64,000 bases of DNA from contig CM057482.1 in NCBI GenBank assembly GCA_030035585.1, positions 14,123,001 through 14,187,000 of the forward strand. Direction: 5' to 3'. Both the position numbers and the translations under genes were made by a program. Shown one piece after another: positions 41,190-52,230 of this stretch. The notes beneath the pieces are model-generated. The model was not told the origin of the DNA and made no database searches. It saw nothing but the letters and a program-made list of their open reading frames with translations. The stretch comes from Dugong dugon. Taxonomy: Eukaryota; Chordata; Mammalia; Sirenia; Dugongidae. How positions within the stretch are numbered: the stretch's first letter is position 1; each line of letters opens with the position of its first letter.

Positions 41190-41273
41190 GGCCGTAAAGT
41201 GGGTGCCTTCTGTGTGCCAGGCACTTCCTGTGCATTATCCCATCTTTTACTCACAATAGCCACAAAAAGGCAC
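41190..41273 (-). repeat. MIR-like fragment cut by an LTR
   Basis: CTTCTGTGTGCCAGGCACTTCC and CATTATCCCATCTTTTACTC are reversed MIR/L2 phrases, ending where the LTR starts. Confidence 0.5.
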
Positions 41274-41688
41274 TGTTATGGATTGAATTGTGTCCCCCCA
41301 AAATGTATGTTGAAGTCCTAACCCCTGGAACCTGTTGATGTGGCCTTGTTTGGAAATAGGGTCTTTGCAGGTGTTATCAGTTAACATGAGATCATGCTGA
41401 AGTAGGGCGGGTCCTAATCCTATATGACTGGTGTCCTTATAGAAGAAGAGAAGAGACACACAGACAGGGAGACAGAGGAAGGACGCCATGGGACACTGCA
41501 GCTGTAAGCCAAGGAATGCCTGGAGCCACCAGAAGCTGGGAGGGAAGCATTCAACAGATTGTTCTCAAAGCCTCAAAGAATCAACACGGCCGATACCCTG
41601 ATCTTGGACTTCCAGCCTCCAGAACTATGAAATAAGAGATTTCTGTTGTCTAAAGTCACAAGCTGTGGTTCCCTGGGAGACCAATATA
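41274..41688 (+). repeat. MaLR solo LTR (fossil)
   Basis: TGTTATGGATTGAATTGTG start, CCCCAAAATGTATGTTGAAG, GGGTCCTAATCC and CTTGGACTTCCAGCCTCCAG later, the standard MLT1/MST-type LTR order. Flanks GGCAC (41269-41273) and GGCCC (41689-41693) fit a 5-bp duplication. Sense orientation, solo. Confidence 0.9.
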
Positions 41689-41699
41689 GGCCCGATGCT

Positions 41700-41925
41700 T
41701 GGTGGCTGAGCATGCAGCCTCTAGAGCTAGACAGCTGGGTTTGAATCTGCCATTCCTTCCCTGGGTGACCTTGGGCAAGTTACTTTACCTCTGAGCCTCA
41801 GTTTCCTCCCCTGTATTAAGGGAAAAATAATAGTACCTACCTCATTGGGTTGCTACAAGGATTAAGTAAGTTAATATTTGTAGAGTGTTTAAAACAGTGC
41901 CTGACACATATCAAGCCCAACACTG
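41700..41925 (+). repeat. MIR SINE, near full length
   Basis: CTGGGTTTGAATCTGCC, GGGTGACCTTGGGCAAG, CTGAGCCTCAGTTTCCTCC, CAGTGCCTGACACATATC. Confidence 0.88.
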
Positions 41926-42011
41926 CCAAATACGTTATAACATGCATTATGTTGCTTTCCCCATTTTAAACAAGGAAACAGGAAATAGTTACATGTATTA
42001 AATACATATAG

Positions 42012-42600
42012 TTACGTGCCAGGTAATGGAACAAGCATTTTCCTGCATTTTCTCATTTAATGCCCTTATCAACCCCATGAGAAATTACCATTGTGATGCC
42101 CCTTTGACAGACATCTGGGGTATTGAGAAGTAAAGCACCTTGTCCAGTGTTATGGATTGAATTGTGTCCCCAAAAATACGTGTTGTTAAAATCTTAAACC
42201 CCTGTACTGGTGGATGTAATCCCATCTGGGAAGGTTTTCTTTGTTAAGTAATGAGGCTGTATCAGTGTATGATATGTCTTAATCCAGTCATCTTTGAGAT
42301 ATAAAAGGGGCAGATTAAGCACAGAGAAGCAAGCACAAATGGAAAGGAAGATACATACCACATGAAGATCACCAAGGAACCAAGGAACACAAGCTGGAAA
42401 GAGACAAGGACATTTCCCCAGAGCTGACAGAGAGAAAAACCTTCCCCTAGAACCGGCGGCCTAAATTGGGGCTTCCGGCCACCTAAACTGTGAGAAAATA
42501 ATTTCCGTTTGTTAAAATACCCACTTGTGGTATTTCTGTTATAGCAGGAGTAGAGAACCAAGACAACCAGGAAGTAGCTGGCTAGTAGTAGAGAAGGGCA
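42012..42600 (-). repeat. MIR SINE split by a MaLR LTR
   Basis: CATTTTCTCATTTAATGCCC and TTGAGAAGTAAAGCACCTTGTCC precede the LTR, and AGGAAGTAGCTGGCTAGTAGTAG follows it as the MIR continuation (normally 'cacagctagtaagtggc'). Confidence 0.65.
42148..42565 (+). repeat. MaLR solo LTR (fossil), inserted in MIR
   Basis: TGTTATGGATTGAATTGTGTC to GTAGAGAACCAAGACA. TCCAG before and ACCAG after are the worn 5-bp duplication. Same orientation as the LTR 460 bp upstream but of a different subfamily in the middle. Solo. Confidence 0.9.
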
Positions 42601-44584
42601 CCTGACCTGGGCCCATCCATCCACCTCCCGAATCTCTGCATCTTCCCTGGCTCCATGGGGTCACCCAGTCTCCACTCATCCCTGAGCCTGGGTGTGAGGG
42701 GCTTTTCCACAGGAGGCACCCCTCTGTGAGGGGGGAGCAGGGAGGGCTGGGGAAAGGGCAGGATGAGAATGCAGGAGGGAGGGACAGCCTGTCTCCCAGG
42801 TCCTAGGATTCACCCCCAGCTGGGGGCAGAGAGGGATGGATTATAACTGGCTGCAGAGGGGCTGGGACTTCAGCTAGTGTTAGCAGAGGAGAGCCCCGGG
42901 AGGCCAGACCAGCGAGATGCTGGGTGAGCCACGGGATGGTTGTGCTGGGGAACACCAAGCCTTCTTGGAGTTTTATAATGCCCTCCCCACACCAGCTGGG
43001 CTGCTCCACGTTGGAAGATCTGGGGTAGTCAATGTCCTGGAAAAGCATTTAAGTCAGAAACTCAGGAGGGTGATTGGAAGGGCTCCTGTCATTGCCTCTT
43101 CTACTGGCCCCCTGTCCATTTAATAACCACACTACAGAGCCTTGACGTTGCCTAGAGCTCAGCCCTTCCAGACACATCATTTCATCCCAGTCCTGATCCC
43201 AAGCTGCACTCTTCGCTTCGGGCCCTCTTGGTCTGTCACGTACAGTTATGCAAGTTACGCCTTGCACAAGGGCACCGGGCGAGGGGCACATTCTGCTCAC
43301 TGAGCCATGGGCCCTGGCGTGGAACAGCATCTGCCCAGAGGAGGAGGCAGCTTGTTCTATTCTTACCAAAGCACCATGTGGACTAGGGTAGGCCTGACTC
43401 CATGGAAGGAGGGAGTAGGGAGTCTTTATCTGCAGAGGTGACTCTGCAGAGACCAGATGATGTCAGTGGGTTGGCCTCAGGGAACCGCAGCTCTGATTTT
43501 CATAGTGACCAAGAAGACCCAAAGCAAAGAGTGCAGCCTGGGACCAGGACTGGGATGAAATGATGTGTCTGGAAGGGCTGAGCTCTAGGCAACTTCAAGG
43601 GCTTTGTAGTGTGATTATGAAATGGACAGAGGACCGGTAGAGGGTCAGTGACAGGAGTGGCCTCTGTGGGAGCCAGATCACAAAGATTCAGGTGAGAAAG
43701 ATACTAACTGAGAGCCCTGAGCCTGTGACCCAGGCTGTCTGTGGACTCAGGGAGGTTGGGCCCTTCAGCCAGTGTTGGGTGGCGGGGGTGTATGCGTGTG
43801 TGGAGGGCTGTGTGTGTATGTGTGTGCTGTATTTAAGTGGACACCATGGAGGAGAGGCACCCCAGAAGAAAGAGTACCTCAGAAATCAAGAATCCCAAAA
43901 AGACATTAGGATCATACCCAGCCAGAGCCTTCGCGGCCCTTTAGGAGTTTGCCGCTGACCACGTATTGTCACCCAGAAACGCCATTAAACTGGAAAGGAA
44001 AGGAAAAAGGCTGCTGGTGTTCGACGACTGTCCCCCCAGGCATGGGGCCAGATGTTTTACATACATTACCTCATTTTACTCTCCACCCCTCTTCCTTATG
44101 GTTTCTGTAGTAATGACAGCATTCAGTGGAATAAAGAAATCAAAGGGGGAAAAAAATCTCCTTTCAAAGCTCTGCAGCGTTATTGGACCCGGGAGGTGCT
44201 GTATAGGGTGGTCGTGTAACAACAAGCAGAACCAATCTGAGTATGGCTTCTTTTTCCCAATAGTTGTCATTATTATCCCCCAAGCTGTGCAACTGTTCCA
44301 GCAACCTGCACGGAAGGCAGAGGTAGCTCATCAGCCCACCCCAAGGAACTGCTGAGAGATGAGAAAAAACCTGGAAAGGGAATAGAGGGGCACTTGAGTT
44401 TCTTTGCCCTCAACAGGGGTAGGCCCACTGGGCTGAGGTAGGGGTGTATGAAGCCTGGACCTCCTTATAGTCTCTAGGTTCTTGGCTGTGGGGGCAGAGA
44501 GACCTCACAGGGACAGAGTGACTTCATGGGGGCAGGTGACAGGCATGGTCCAAATGCTCAGAGATCTGTTACTCTCTCTCTTTT
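42601..44584. other. Two kilobases of unique sequence
   Basis: No transposon recognised. A short TG tract is at 43790-43830. 44095-44300 is compositionally distinct, with AATAAAGAAATCAAAGG and repeated homopolymer runs, and could be a constrained non-coding element, but nothing in the sequence proves it. Confidence 0.4.
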
Positions 44585-45050
44585 CTTCATTTCTCTCAGT
44601 TGGGATGTTTTTGGCTACAAGTAACAAAAAAAGCCAACCAAGAATAACTCAAGCTGTAAAGATATTTGTAGTGTACTGAACAAGAGGCCTCGAAGGAGAA
44701 AGGGTTGATTTGCTGGTTCAACAGTGTCTCCAAGAACCAAGGCTTTTTCTATCCTGTTGGTCTGCCTCTGCACATTTCTAGCTTTTTGATATTGGGCCCG
44801 GCACCTCATAGTCACAAGATGGCTGCCACAGCTCCAGGCTTTACATTGTCAAATGCAAACAAAGGCAAGAAGCAGGGCATCAGCCAGTAAGCCAAAAAGA
44901 GCCCTTCTTGTGTGTCTGTTTTGTTATTGATAAAATATCTTTCCCAGAATCCTCCCCCACCCCAGCAGACTTCATCTTATGTATGTCTTATTGGCCAAAA
45001 CTGGGTCATGAGGCCTCTCCTACATCTGAGGGATGCTGGGACAGTGAGTA
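44585..45050 (+). repeat. Unnamed ancient repeat
   Basis: GGCTACAAGTAACAAAAAAAGCC, CTCAAGCTGTAAAGATATTTG, CACAAGATGGCTGCCACAGC and TATTGGCCAAAACTGGGTCATG form a recognisable old eutherian repeat pattern whose name I cannot recall. Confidence 0.45.
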
Positions 45051-45329
45051 CCTGGCCTTTTCAGACTCTTTGGTGGAGGTGGGTGGGGAGGGGGTGCGAA
45101 TAGTTGGCATGTAGCCAGTCAGCAGCATCTGCTACACCCCCATTGTCTAGGCACTTGTCCCACTGCTCCCAGGGAACAGCCAGATGGTCAAGGCTATGGG
45201 AGAGTTCTGCAGTTAGGCTTGACTCCCCACCCCACCCCAGCCAGTCACTTATCCAACAATTAGTCATGACTGCCTGCTGAGTGCAGGGCTCTCTGAGGGA
45301 GACCCAGAGGATGCACACTGCCACGAGAA

Positions 45330-45440
45330 GATGCATTGCTACTCCCCAATTTTACAGATGGGAACTCAAGCTCCAAAAAGCTAATTAACTTGCTCAAGGT
45401 ATGTAAGGTCCATACCTAGTAAGGGATGGAGATAGGATTT
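45330..45440 (-). repeat. MIR SINE
   Basis: CCAATTTTACAGATGGGAAC and TTAACTTGCTCAAGGTATG are reversed MIR. Confidence 0.65.
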
Positions 45441-45928
45441 CCCAGATCTGTCTGACTTTAGAGTCCTTGGTCTTTCCAGTCTCAAAGCTGGCATGTGGGC
45501 CCAGCTTAGAGCCTTCCAGAGAAGATAAGGCCTACGCATGGAAAGAGCACCAGTCAGACCATGAAGTATATGCCAAGGGCCAGGTGAGGGCTGCAGCCAG
45601 GAAATGCTCGAGGTGCTAAGCAGAGGATGGGTCCTCAGGGACGAGATGATCAGGGACTTAATAGAGCCCATTCATTAACCAGCAACCACACCTGCCAAAG
45701 TCCTGACACATCTGTGCAAGGACGGCCCCTCCTCTTGAATGGCTGGGGACGTGAGCTTCCCCCCCGCCCAGAGTAGATAAGCTGCTGAAATGGCTCAGAG
45801 CAGCTGCCAGGGAGAGCCACATGTTGTCCCCCAGCATCGCAGGATGGGGCTCTCTGTTGGTGGCTAGAAACAGATGCTCTCTGATGACCTTAGTAATGGA
45901 GGTTTGTTGTAAGGATGCATCTGAGGGC
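45441..45928. other. Unique sequence
   Basis: No repeat or gene recognised. Confidence 0.4.
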
Positions 45929-46127
45929 AGAGTCCCTGGATGGTGCAAACGGTTAATGCACTCAGCTGCTAACTGAAAGGTTGGAGGTTTGAGTCCACCC
46001 AGAGGTGCCTCGAAAGATAAGCCTGGTGATCTACTTCTGAAAAACCAACCACTGAAAATCCCGTGGGGCACAGTTCTACTCTGACACTCATGGGTCATCA
46101 TGGTGGGAGTTGACAACTGGTTTTTTC
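45929..46127 (+). repeat. AfroSINE, type B, with target-site duplication
   Basis: AGAGTCCCTGGATGGTGC head to GTTGACAACTGGTTTTTT. CATCTGAGGGCAG before and CAGATGTGAGGGCAG after are a worn duplication. Confidence 0.93.
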
Positions 46128-47146
46128 AGATGTGAGGGCAGGAGAGTGATGGAGCCGGGCCGCCAGGCTCCCAGAGCACCAACATGACCAGGCATCCGAA
46201 GCCTAGAGTGATGTCTGAGAGCGCAGAGGTGCTCAGCATCCCCCTGTTAATGTGTCTGCTCAAGCCCCACCTCTGGGATGGGATGCAACTGCTCTTAATT
46301 TGCCTTTCCTTCTTCTGGAGCCACCTTCTCATTTCTGAAGTGGCTTGCAGAGCCCCCGCATTGCATAACTCCAGTGGGCGCTATTCACATGGTCGATGTT
46401 TGCAGTGCACAGCCTTCACGGTCTTACGTGGAGGCCCTGACAACTTGGGTGTGCAAAGAAAAGGCAGACGGTTTTCCCCAAAGTCACTGATCTCTCTTAG
46501 GAGCCCCCATCCCACAGGGTGATGGGGATAGAGCACTTACAGTCAGCCCAGTCAGTGAAGTCAGTCTGCTGGGTAATTTAAACAGTCTTGTGATGTAACG
46601 GCTCAGCCTCTTTTGGGTAATTTGGCTCCTGCTTGAATGACTCCAAAAGGCTTGTCTCTCTGAGCTCCTCCCCCTCTGGCTCTTTTTCAGACGGCATCTG
46701 GGAATATGGATGGCCAGGGCTTATGCGACGTCAGATGGTGGGAGTCTCCGGCTGTTGCATGTGTCTTGGCTGATGCCCCCTGAGGTGTGGTTGGCCTGTC
46801 CCATCCTGGGGCATTCTGTGGGCATCCACTGCTGAAGTCTGCAGCTGGCAAACTCATGGCCCATTATGTTCTTGGCCCTGAAGCCGGGGCCCACCCCCCA
46901 CCCCCGGGCCTTTGCTGGCCTTGCACATTGCTTTGAACTACATCTTACTAGCTGTCTCACCCCAGGCTAGGCTGTCTTCCCCACTGTGGCAACCTTGTGG
47001 TGGCCTGTGGTTCTCAGGCTCTCCGTGTCTCTCCTCAGGGGTGTGCAGGGACTGCTGGGTTGTCTCCACAGCCAAGAGCTGAAGGAGGCTCAAGATAGCA
47101 TGCCGGGTCCTCCCTGTCTGGCCATGCCCTTTGACCATCTTAATTT
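46128..47146. other. Unique sequence
   Basis: About 1 kb without a recognised repeat. 46550-46640 contains GGGTAATTTAAACAG and GGGTAATTTGGC, a repeated homeodomain-like word, and a CGACGTCAG word lies near 46728. Function unknown. Confidence 0.4.
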
Positions 47147-47352
47147 TGTAGTCGTTAGGTACCGTTGAGTCTATTCAACTCATAGCGACCGCATGTGACA
47201 GAGCAGAACTGCCCCCATAGGGTTTTTTCCTATGTTGTAATCTTTATGGAAGCAGATAGCCAGGTCTTTCTCCCGAGGAGCCACAGGTGGGTTCAAACTG
47301 GCAGTCTTTTGATTAGCAGCCAAGCGCTTAACAGTTGCACTACCAAGGCTCC
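47147..47352 (-). repeat. AfroSINE, type C
   Basis: GTAGTCGTTAGGTACCGTTG start is an RTE-like tail complement. GTTGTAATCTTTATGGAAGC block. Right end CTACCAAGGCTCC. Confidence 0.92.
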
Positions 47353-47880
47353 GCTAATTGTGGTGGGCCACCCTTATTTAACCCAGGACTGCCCTGAACA
47401 GTGGTCTTTCTTATTCCAGAATCCCAATCAGGAGGCTGACAGAAACCTCTGTGCCCTCAGGACCGCCCTCCGCCTATCAAGCAAATCCCCCTCCTCTCCC
47501 GACCTTTCCGCCCACATTAGGGGAAATTATGACTTGCATCTGAAGCTTCCCTTTCTCTGTTTCCCTTCTCATTTCCATAATCCTTCAGGCTGCAGCGGGT
47601 GGGCTTGCCCCTTCCTCTGACCAGGACCTCCCTGATCAAATCCGCCAGGCCTGATGCTTCATTTGCTAGCAGGGAGAGACGGGAGTTTGGAAAAGCATCT
47701 CTTTCAACAAGTCTGGCTTTTAAGACTATCGTGTTGCTATAAAATTCTATTTTGGATGTCAGAACCTGATTTTTTTTTTTTGGATTCCTGCTTTAACAGT
47801 CCTAGTAGTCTGGATAAATGGATAAATGGGTGCCATTTAGGGGAATAGACAGAAGGGCACAACTAGGAAATGCAAAAGCG
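47353..47880. other. Unique sequence
   Basis: Possible weak sense L2 at 47560-47640 (CCTTCCTCTGACCAGGACCTCC). The rest is unrecognised. A T11 run lies at about 47770. Confidence 0.35.
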
Positions 47881-47902
47881 TAAAAAAAAAAAGAAAAAGA
47901 AA

Positions 47903-48058
47903 ACAAAACCCATTGCTGTCGAGACGATTCGACTCATAGCGACCCTACAGGACGGAGTAGAACTGCCCCATGGAGTTTCCAAGCAGCGCCTGGTGGATTC
48001 GAACTGCTGACCTTTTGGTTAGCAGCCTTCGCTCTTAACTACTACACCACCAGGGTTT
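47903..48058 (-). repeat. AfroSINE, type A, with target-site duplication
   Basis: AAACAAAACCCATTGCTG tail, TTTCCAAGCAGCGCCTGG junction, right end ACCACCAGGGTTTCC. GCAAAAGCGTAAA and GCACAAGAGTAAA flank the element and its A-rich leader. Confidence 0.93.
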
Positions 48059-48079
48059 CCGCACAAGAGTAAAGCTCAG

Positions 48080-48275
48080 TAATATATTTTTTAAACATAG
48101 AAAGTATCCCCTTTTGGACAGGAAAACTGGTAATAGGGAACCCAAGGTCAAGAAGGGAGAGTGTTGACATGTCGTGGGGTTGTTAACCAATGTCATAAAA
48201 TTGTATGTGTACTAGCTGTTTAATAAGAAGCTAGTTTGTTCTGTAAACCTTCATCTAAATTACATAAGTATCCCC
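48080..48275 (+). repeat. L1 3' UTR fragment
   Basis: GTTGTTAACCAATGTCATAAAA, TGTACTAGCTGTTTAATAAG and CTAGTTTGTTCTGTAAACC are the last part of an L1 3' UTR in sense orientation. The poly(A) is worn. Confidence 0.6.
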
Positions 48276-48700
48276 TTTACACTTCTCTCTGTCCTCTTCT
48301 GCATCCCCTCTCTCAATTTCTGGCTTCTGCCTTTGCCTCCAGTTACTGGCTCAATGTGGCTCACATTCAAACCCTTCAAGTGGGAGGAGCTGATTGACTT
48401 AGCCAATCACCATTGTGTGGGAGTCACTCTTATTGGGCAGAGCTTTGATGCTGAGCCCTGAGTGGCCTATGGATTGGCTGCCCATGGGTCAGGTGACCAC
48501 TCCTGAAGGGTCATGTGCGACACAACATGGCCGCTTAAAGTGAGGCTGCACCCCTTGTGAGTTTGGAGAGAAGAGAATGTCTTGGGAAAGGTTGGCCAAA
48601 GATCCAGGAAGACTCCCCTTTCCTTGCCAGCGCCTGAATTAACTAGGAGATTATTTTTATAAGGCAGTGAGTGCAAGGGGAGACCATCATGAGACAGACA
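48276..48700. repeat. Unnamed ancient repeat and unique sequence
   Basis: GATTGACTTAGCCAATCACC and GGATTGGCTGCCCATGGGTC, GTGACCACTCCTGAAGG resemble part of an old eutherian repeat related to that at 44.6 kb. Boundaries are uncertain. Confidence 0.35.
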
Positions 48701-48994
48701 TCAGTCTGAAGGTTTTCCAAACAATAACCCTTTTATTTTCTCAGTAACATTAAGTTTAATCACAAGGTTCCTGTTCTAGTTTCTAGGCCCTCAGTTGGTG
48801 AGGTCCCTTGAATTGTCCCCAAAGTCCAGAAGGAAATGGTGATCCATCTATACATACACACACATCCGTTGGCAATACAAAGACAGTACAAGGGTTTAAT
48901 CTCCAAATAAGCTCCGTGCAGTGGCTGGTGTCTGCCTCTCTGTGAGCAAGTTGATGCCCTGCCCCCTTTTGTACACAAGATGCTGAACACTGAT

Positions 48995-49515
48995 TGTCCT
49001 AGTCATCTAGTGCTGCTCTAATAGAAATACCACTAGTGGATGGCTTTTAACAAAGAGAAATTTACTCTCTCATAGTCCGGTAGACTACAAGTCCAAATTC
49101 AGGGCATCGGCTCCAGGAGAAGGCTTTCTCTCTCTCTGTCAGCTCTGGAGGAAAGTCCTTGTGATGCATCAGTCTTCCCTTGGTCTGGGAGCATCTCAGC
49201 GCAGGAACCTCAGGTCCAAAAGACACGCTGTGCTCCAGTGCTTCTTTCTTGGTGGTATGAGTTTCCCCAACTCTCGGCTTGCTTCCCTTTCCTTTTATCT
49301 CTTGAGAGAGAAAAGGTTGTGCAGGCCACACCCCAGCAAAACTCCCTTTACATTGGATCAGGGATGTGAGCTGGGTGAGGGTGGTGTTACAATCCCACCC
49401 TAATCCTCTTTAACATAAAATTACAATCACAAAATGGAGGCTAACCACGCATTTCTGGGAATCGTGGCCCAGCCAAATTGTTACGTTTTTGGGGGTACAT
49501 AATTCAAATCATGAC
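48995..49515 (-). repeat. MaLR solo LTR (fossil), subfamily 1
   Basis: TGTCCTAGTCATCTAGTGC at the left, GGGGGTACATAATTCAAATC near the right. CTGAT at 48990-48994 and 49516-49520 is a perfect 5-bp target duplication. It shares its middle with the LTR at 38526. Solo and non-coding. Confidence 0.92.
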
Positions 49516-49592
49516 TCTGATGTACAGGATTTCAACTTTTTCTCATGTGGAACACTGAGAGATGGCATCACTGAGAGATGATAGAGCTTCTC

Positions 49593-49665
49593 TATTATTT
49601 TGTTCCGTCGTACATAGGGTCGCTATGAGTCGGAACCAGCCTGATGGCACGTAACAACAGTATCC
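49593..49665 (+). repeat. RTE 3' tail fragment
   Basis: TTTTGTTCCGTCGTACATAGGG, GTCGCTATGAGTCGGAACC and GGCACGTAACAACAG match the last 70 bases of the RTE LINE or of an RTE-tailed SINE. Confidence 0.85.
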
Positions 49666-50016
49666 TCTAACAGAGATACTACGGTGTAGCGAGCAGACTG
49701 TCCTTCTCTCCTGGGCTCTCCTCTGGTTGTAATTTAGGTAAATAATCTCTTGGGAAGGAGAAGGTCCAAGCCTTGTCACCCCGTTCCCCAGGGACAGTTT
49801 CTCAACCCATCTTTTTCCGCATTGTAAGGTAATGGGTAGCTAAGGGCTTGGTCTATGTGATGGGTGGTCCAGGGGTCCCCTGGCTGCAGGGACCAACAAG
49901 TAGAAGGTTCTCTGAAGGACCCCTGGGCCCAAGGGGAGCAGTGGCCTTCCCCCACTCAGATGTCCCCTGCTGGCAAGCACACTTTGCACAATGTTTTAGG
50001 AAGCTTTCATTGACAG
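49666..50016. other. Unique sequence
   Basis: No repeat or gene recognised. Confidence 0.4.
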
Positions 50017-50208
50017 GAGTCCCTGGGGGTTGCTAATGGTTAATGAGCTCGGCTGCTAACAGAAAGGTTGGAGGTAGAGTCTACCTAGAGGCACTTCAGC
50101 AGAAAGGCCCGGAGATCTACTTCCAAAATATCAATCATTGAAAACTCTGTGGAGCACAGTCTCTACTTCGACACACACGAGGTCACGATGACTCAACAGC
50201 AACTAGTT
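50017..50208 (+). repeat. AfroSINE, type B, with target-site duplication
   Basis: GAGTCCCTGGGGGTTGC head to CAACAGCAACTAG. TTCATTGACAGG before and TTTATGGACAGG after are a worn duplication. Confidence 0.92.
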
Positions 50209-50640
50209 TACTTTTTGGTTTATGGACAGGAAGCAGCATCAACCCATGCCAGGTCTGCATGACGTAAACGCAGGGAGCCCTGCAGTGCCCTGGTGTGGGA
50301 TGTCAGGCTGATGCCGAGCTGCAGGGGGGAAGGAAGCCTGTGTTTGAGGGAGCACCCCCACCATGCCAGGGGCTGGGTGAGGCACTTCAACGTGGCATCC
50401 CAAATCATGCTGAAAGTCAAGGCAGTGAGCCTTAGCCCAGTTCACAGGCGAGGAGCTTCGGTGGTGGCTACTGTGTTTGGGGTCTCCCCACCTCAGCCTT
50501 TAGCCTTGACAACAAAACATTTTTTTTAAAGAAGTTCCTCAGCCTCCCCTACCATGGGCAGGGGGCCACGAAGGAGGGTATGAATAGAGACTGTAAAGGA
50601 AAAAGAATTGGGCTGAGAACAAGAAGCCCTGGGTTGAAGC
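50209..50640. other. Unique sequence
   Basis: GC-rich, with chance open frames on both strands. Nothing recognised. Confidence 0.4.
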
Positions 50641-50644
50641 CACC

Positions 50645-50705
50645 AACCTTTATTGAGCACTTACTGTGTGCACAGTCTTATGCTTGGCAGTCTAGGGATG
50701 CAGAA
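50645..50705 (-). repeat. L2 LINE 3' end, short
   Basis: CCTTTATTGAGCACTTACTGTG and CAGTCTAGGGATGCAG are reversed L2. Confidence 0.6.
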
Positions 50706-50856
50706 AAAAGCCCTCAAGGAAAGCATTAGGCCCAGCTCTTACTGACTTGCCATATGACAGGGTGGTTGTCACAGGCGAATGAGTTCCCCTAAAACGTCTT
50801 TTAAGACACAAATGCCTTTCCGTAAAAACATTTGTATAGCGGTGTAGTTCACAGTT

Positions 50857-50975
50857 CACAAAGCACTCTCCCACACATTATTATTTCGTTGGATCCTCAC
50901 AATTATCCTAGGAAAAAGGTATGAATTATATCCATTTTACAGATGAAGAAACTGAGACTTGGGTAGACCCTGTGG
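50857..50975 (-). repeat. MIR SINE
   Basis: TTCGTTGGATCCTCACAATTATCC and CATTTTACAGATGAAGAAACTGAG are reversed MIR. Confidence 0.8.
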
Positions 50976-51019
50976 GGATTCAGACCTAGGGCTTCGGAGG
51001 GCCCAGTGTGCCTTACAGT

Positions 51020-51338
51020 AGAGCTCGGGGGCTAAAGTGTGGTTCCAGGACCTCAGCTACACCTGGCAACTTGTTAGAAATGCAGATTCTCAGGCCCCAC
51101 CGCCCACTGCCCTAGAGTCAATTCTGACTCATAGTGCCCTATAGGACAGACTATAACTGCCCAATAGGGTTCCCAAGGCTGTAAATCTTTACGGAAGCAG
51201 ACTGCCATGTCTTTCTCCCATGGAGCAACTTGGCCCCTCTACAGACTCACTGAATCAGAAACTCTGGGGGTGGAGCCCAGCAATCTGTTTTAACAAGCCC
51301 TCTAGATGATTCAGACCTAAAGTTTGAGAAGCAGGGAA
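51020..51338 (+). repeat. MER5A-like element split by a SINE
   Basis: AAAGTGTGGTTCCAGGACC, GCAACTTGTTAGAAATGC before the SINE, and CACTGAATCAGAAACTCTGG, AACAAGCCCTCTAGATGATTC, AGTTTGAGAAGC after it. hAT-Charlie non-autonomous element. Confidence 0.85.
51103..51236 (-). repeat. AfroSINE, type C, truncated, nested in MER5
   Basis: CACTGCCCTAGAGTCAATTC to CATGGAGCAACTTGG. It contains GTAAATCTTTACGGAAGCAG and has lost the tRNA-like head. Confidence 0.88.
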
Positions 51339-51339
51339 C

Positions 51340-51505
51340 TAGAGCGGTGTTTCTCAACTCTAATGTACATGCGAATCACTTGGGGATCTTGTTAAAATGT
51401 CATTTCAGATGCAGGTCAGGGATGGGGCTCAGGATTCTGCAATTTGCATTTCCAACAAGTTCCCGAAAGATGCCGATGCTGTTGGCCGACAGACCGTACA
51501 GTGAA
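51340..51505 (+). repeat. MER5-like element, second of three
   Basis: GTGTTTCTCAACTCTAATG, ATGCGAATCACTTGGGGATC, TGCAATTTGCATTTCCAAC. Confidence 0.8.
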
Positions 51506-51509
51506 TGGC

Positions 51510-51650
51510 AAAGATAGCAAACAGGAACCACATAAGAACTTGGTTCAAATGCAGATTGCTGGGCCCTCTCCTAGAGACTGTGCTTCTGCAGATCTGAAGT
51601 GGGGCCCAGTAACCTGCAGTTCCACAGACACCTCAGGTGACTCTAGGCAG
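51510..51650 (+). repeat. MER5-like element, third of three
   Basis: GAACTTGGTTCAAATGCAG, GGGCCCAGTAACCTGCAG, CACCTCAGGTGACTCTAGG. Confidence 0.6.
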
Positions 51651-52100
51651 GTGGCCTGGGGCTCACACTCCAAGGACCCCTTCTCTGGAGTTCCAGCTTG
51701 CAGAGCATCCACGCAAGCCTCGTTTTCAAAGGTTTTCCCCCACTACACCTCCGGCTCTGAACTGCCCAGCCAATCTCCTGCCAGACTGTGGGTTAAGGAG
51801 GTGCAAATGGGAGGCCATCCCTGAGCCAGCGGTGTCCTCTGTTCCTCAAAATAGGTCAGGAGTCTGGCATAGACTAGGCTCAGTGACTGCAAATAGAAAC
51901 CATCTGCTGGGCCTGTGCTGTGAGATCCACCTCCTTCCCTTGCCTGGGCAGAGAACACAGAACATAGAACCCAGATGGAGGGGAGGACGCTTCCTGGGCA
52001 GGGCCTGGAGGCCACTCTGACACTTTGGGGCCCAGACACTCCTGCTGGGTCAGCTTGCAGTGACCTGCATATCTTACGCCCCAGTGACAGGAGGCTTGCC
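51651..52100. other. Unique sequence
   Basis: No repeat or gene recognised. Overlapping open frames up to 127 codons on both strands show no known domain. Confidence 0.4.
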
Positions 52101-52230
52101 ATGTGGTCTGGGAATCAGGTGACCTTGCTGTGTGACCTTGGACAAGTCACTTCCCCTCTCTGGGCCTCCATCTGTAAAATGAGAGGCTGGACTTTAGTGG
52201 ACCCGCAGGTCCTTTTCTGCTCTGACAGGC
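52100..52230 (+). repeat. MIR SINE
   Basis: GTGTGACCTTGGACAAGTCAC, CTCTCTGGGCCTCCATCTG and TAAAATGAGAGGCTGGAC are well preserved sense MIR. Confidence 0.85.

Noticed and set aside
38526-49515. A single provirus bounded by the two similar LTRs
   Set aside because: The two have different flanking duplications, are 10 kb apart and are separated by ordinary genomic sequence, L2, SINEs and other LTRs. They are independent solo LTRs.
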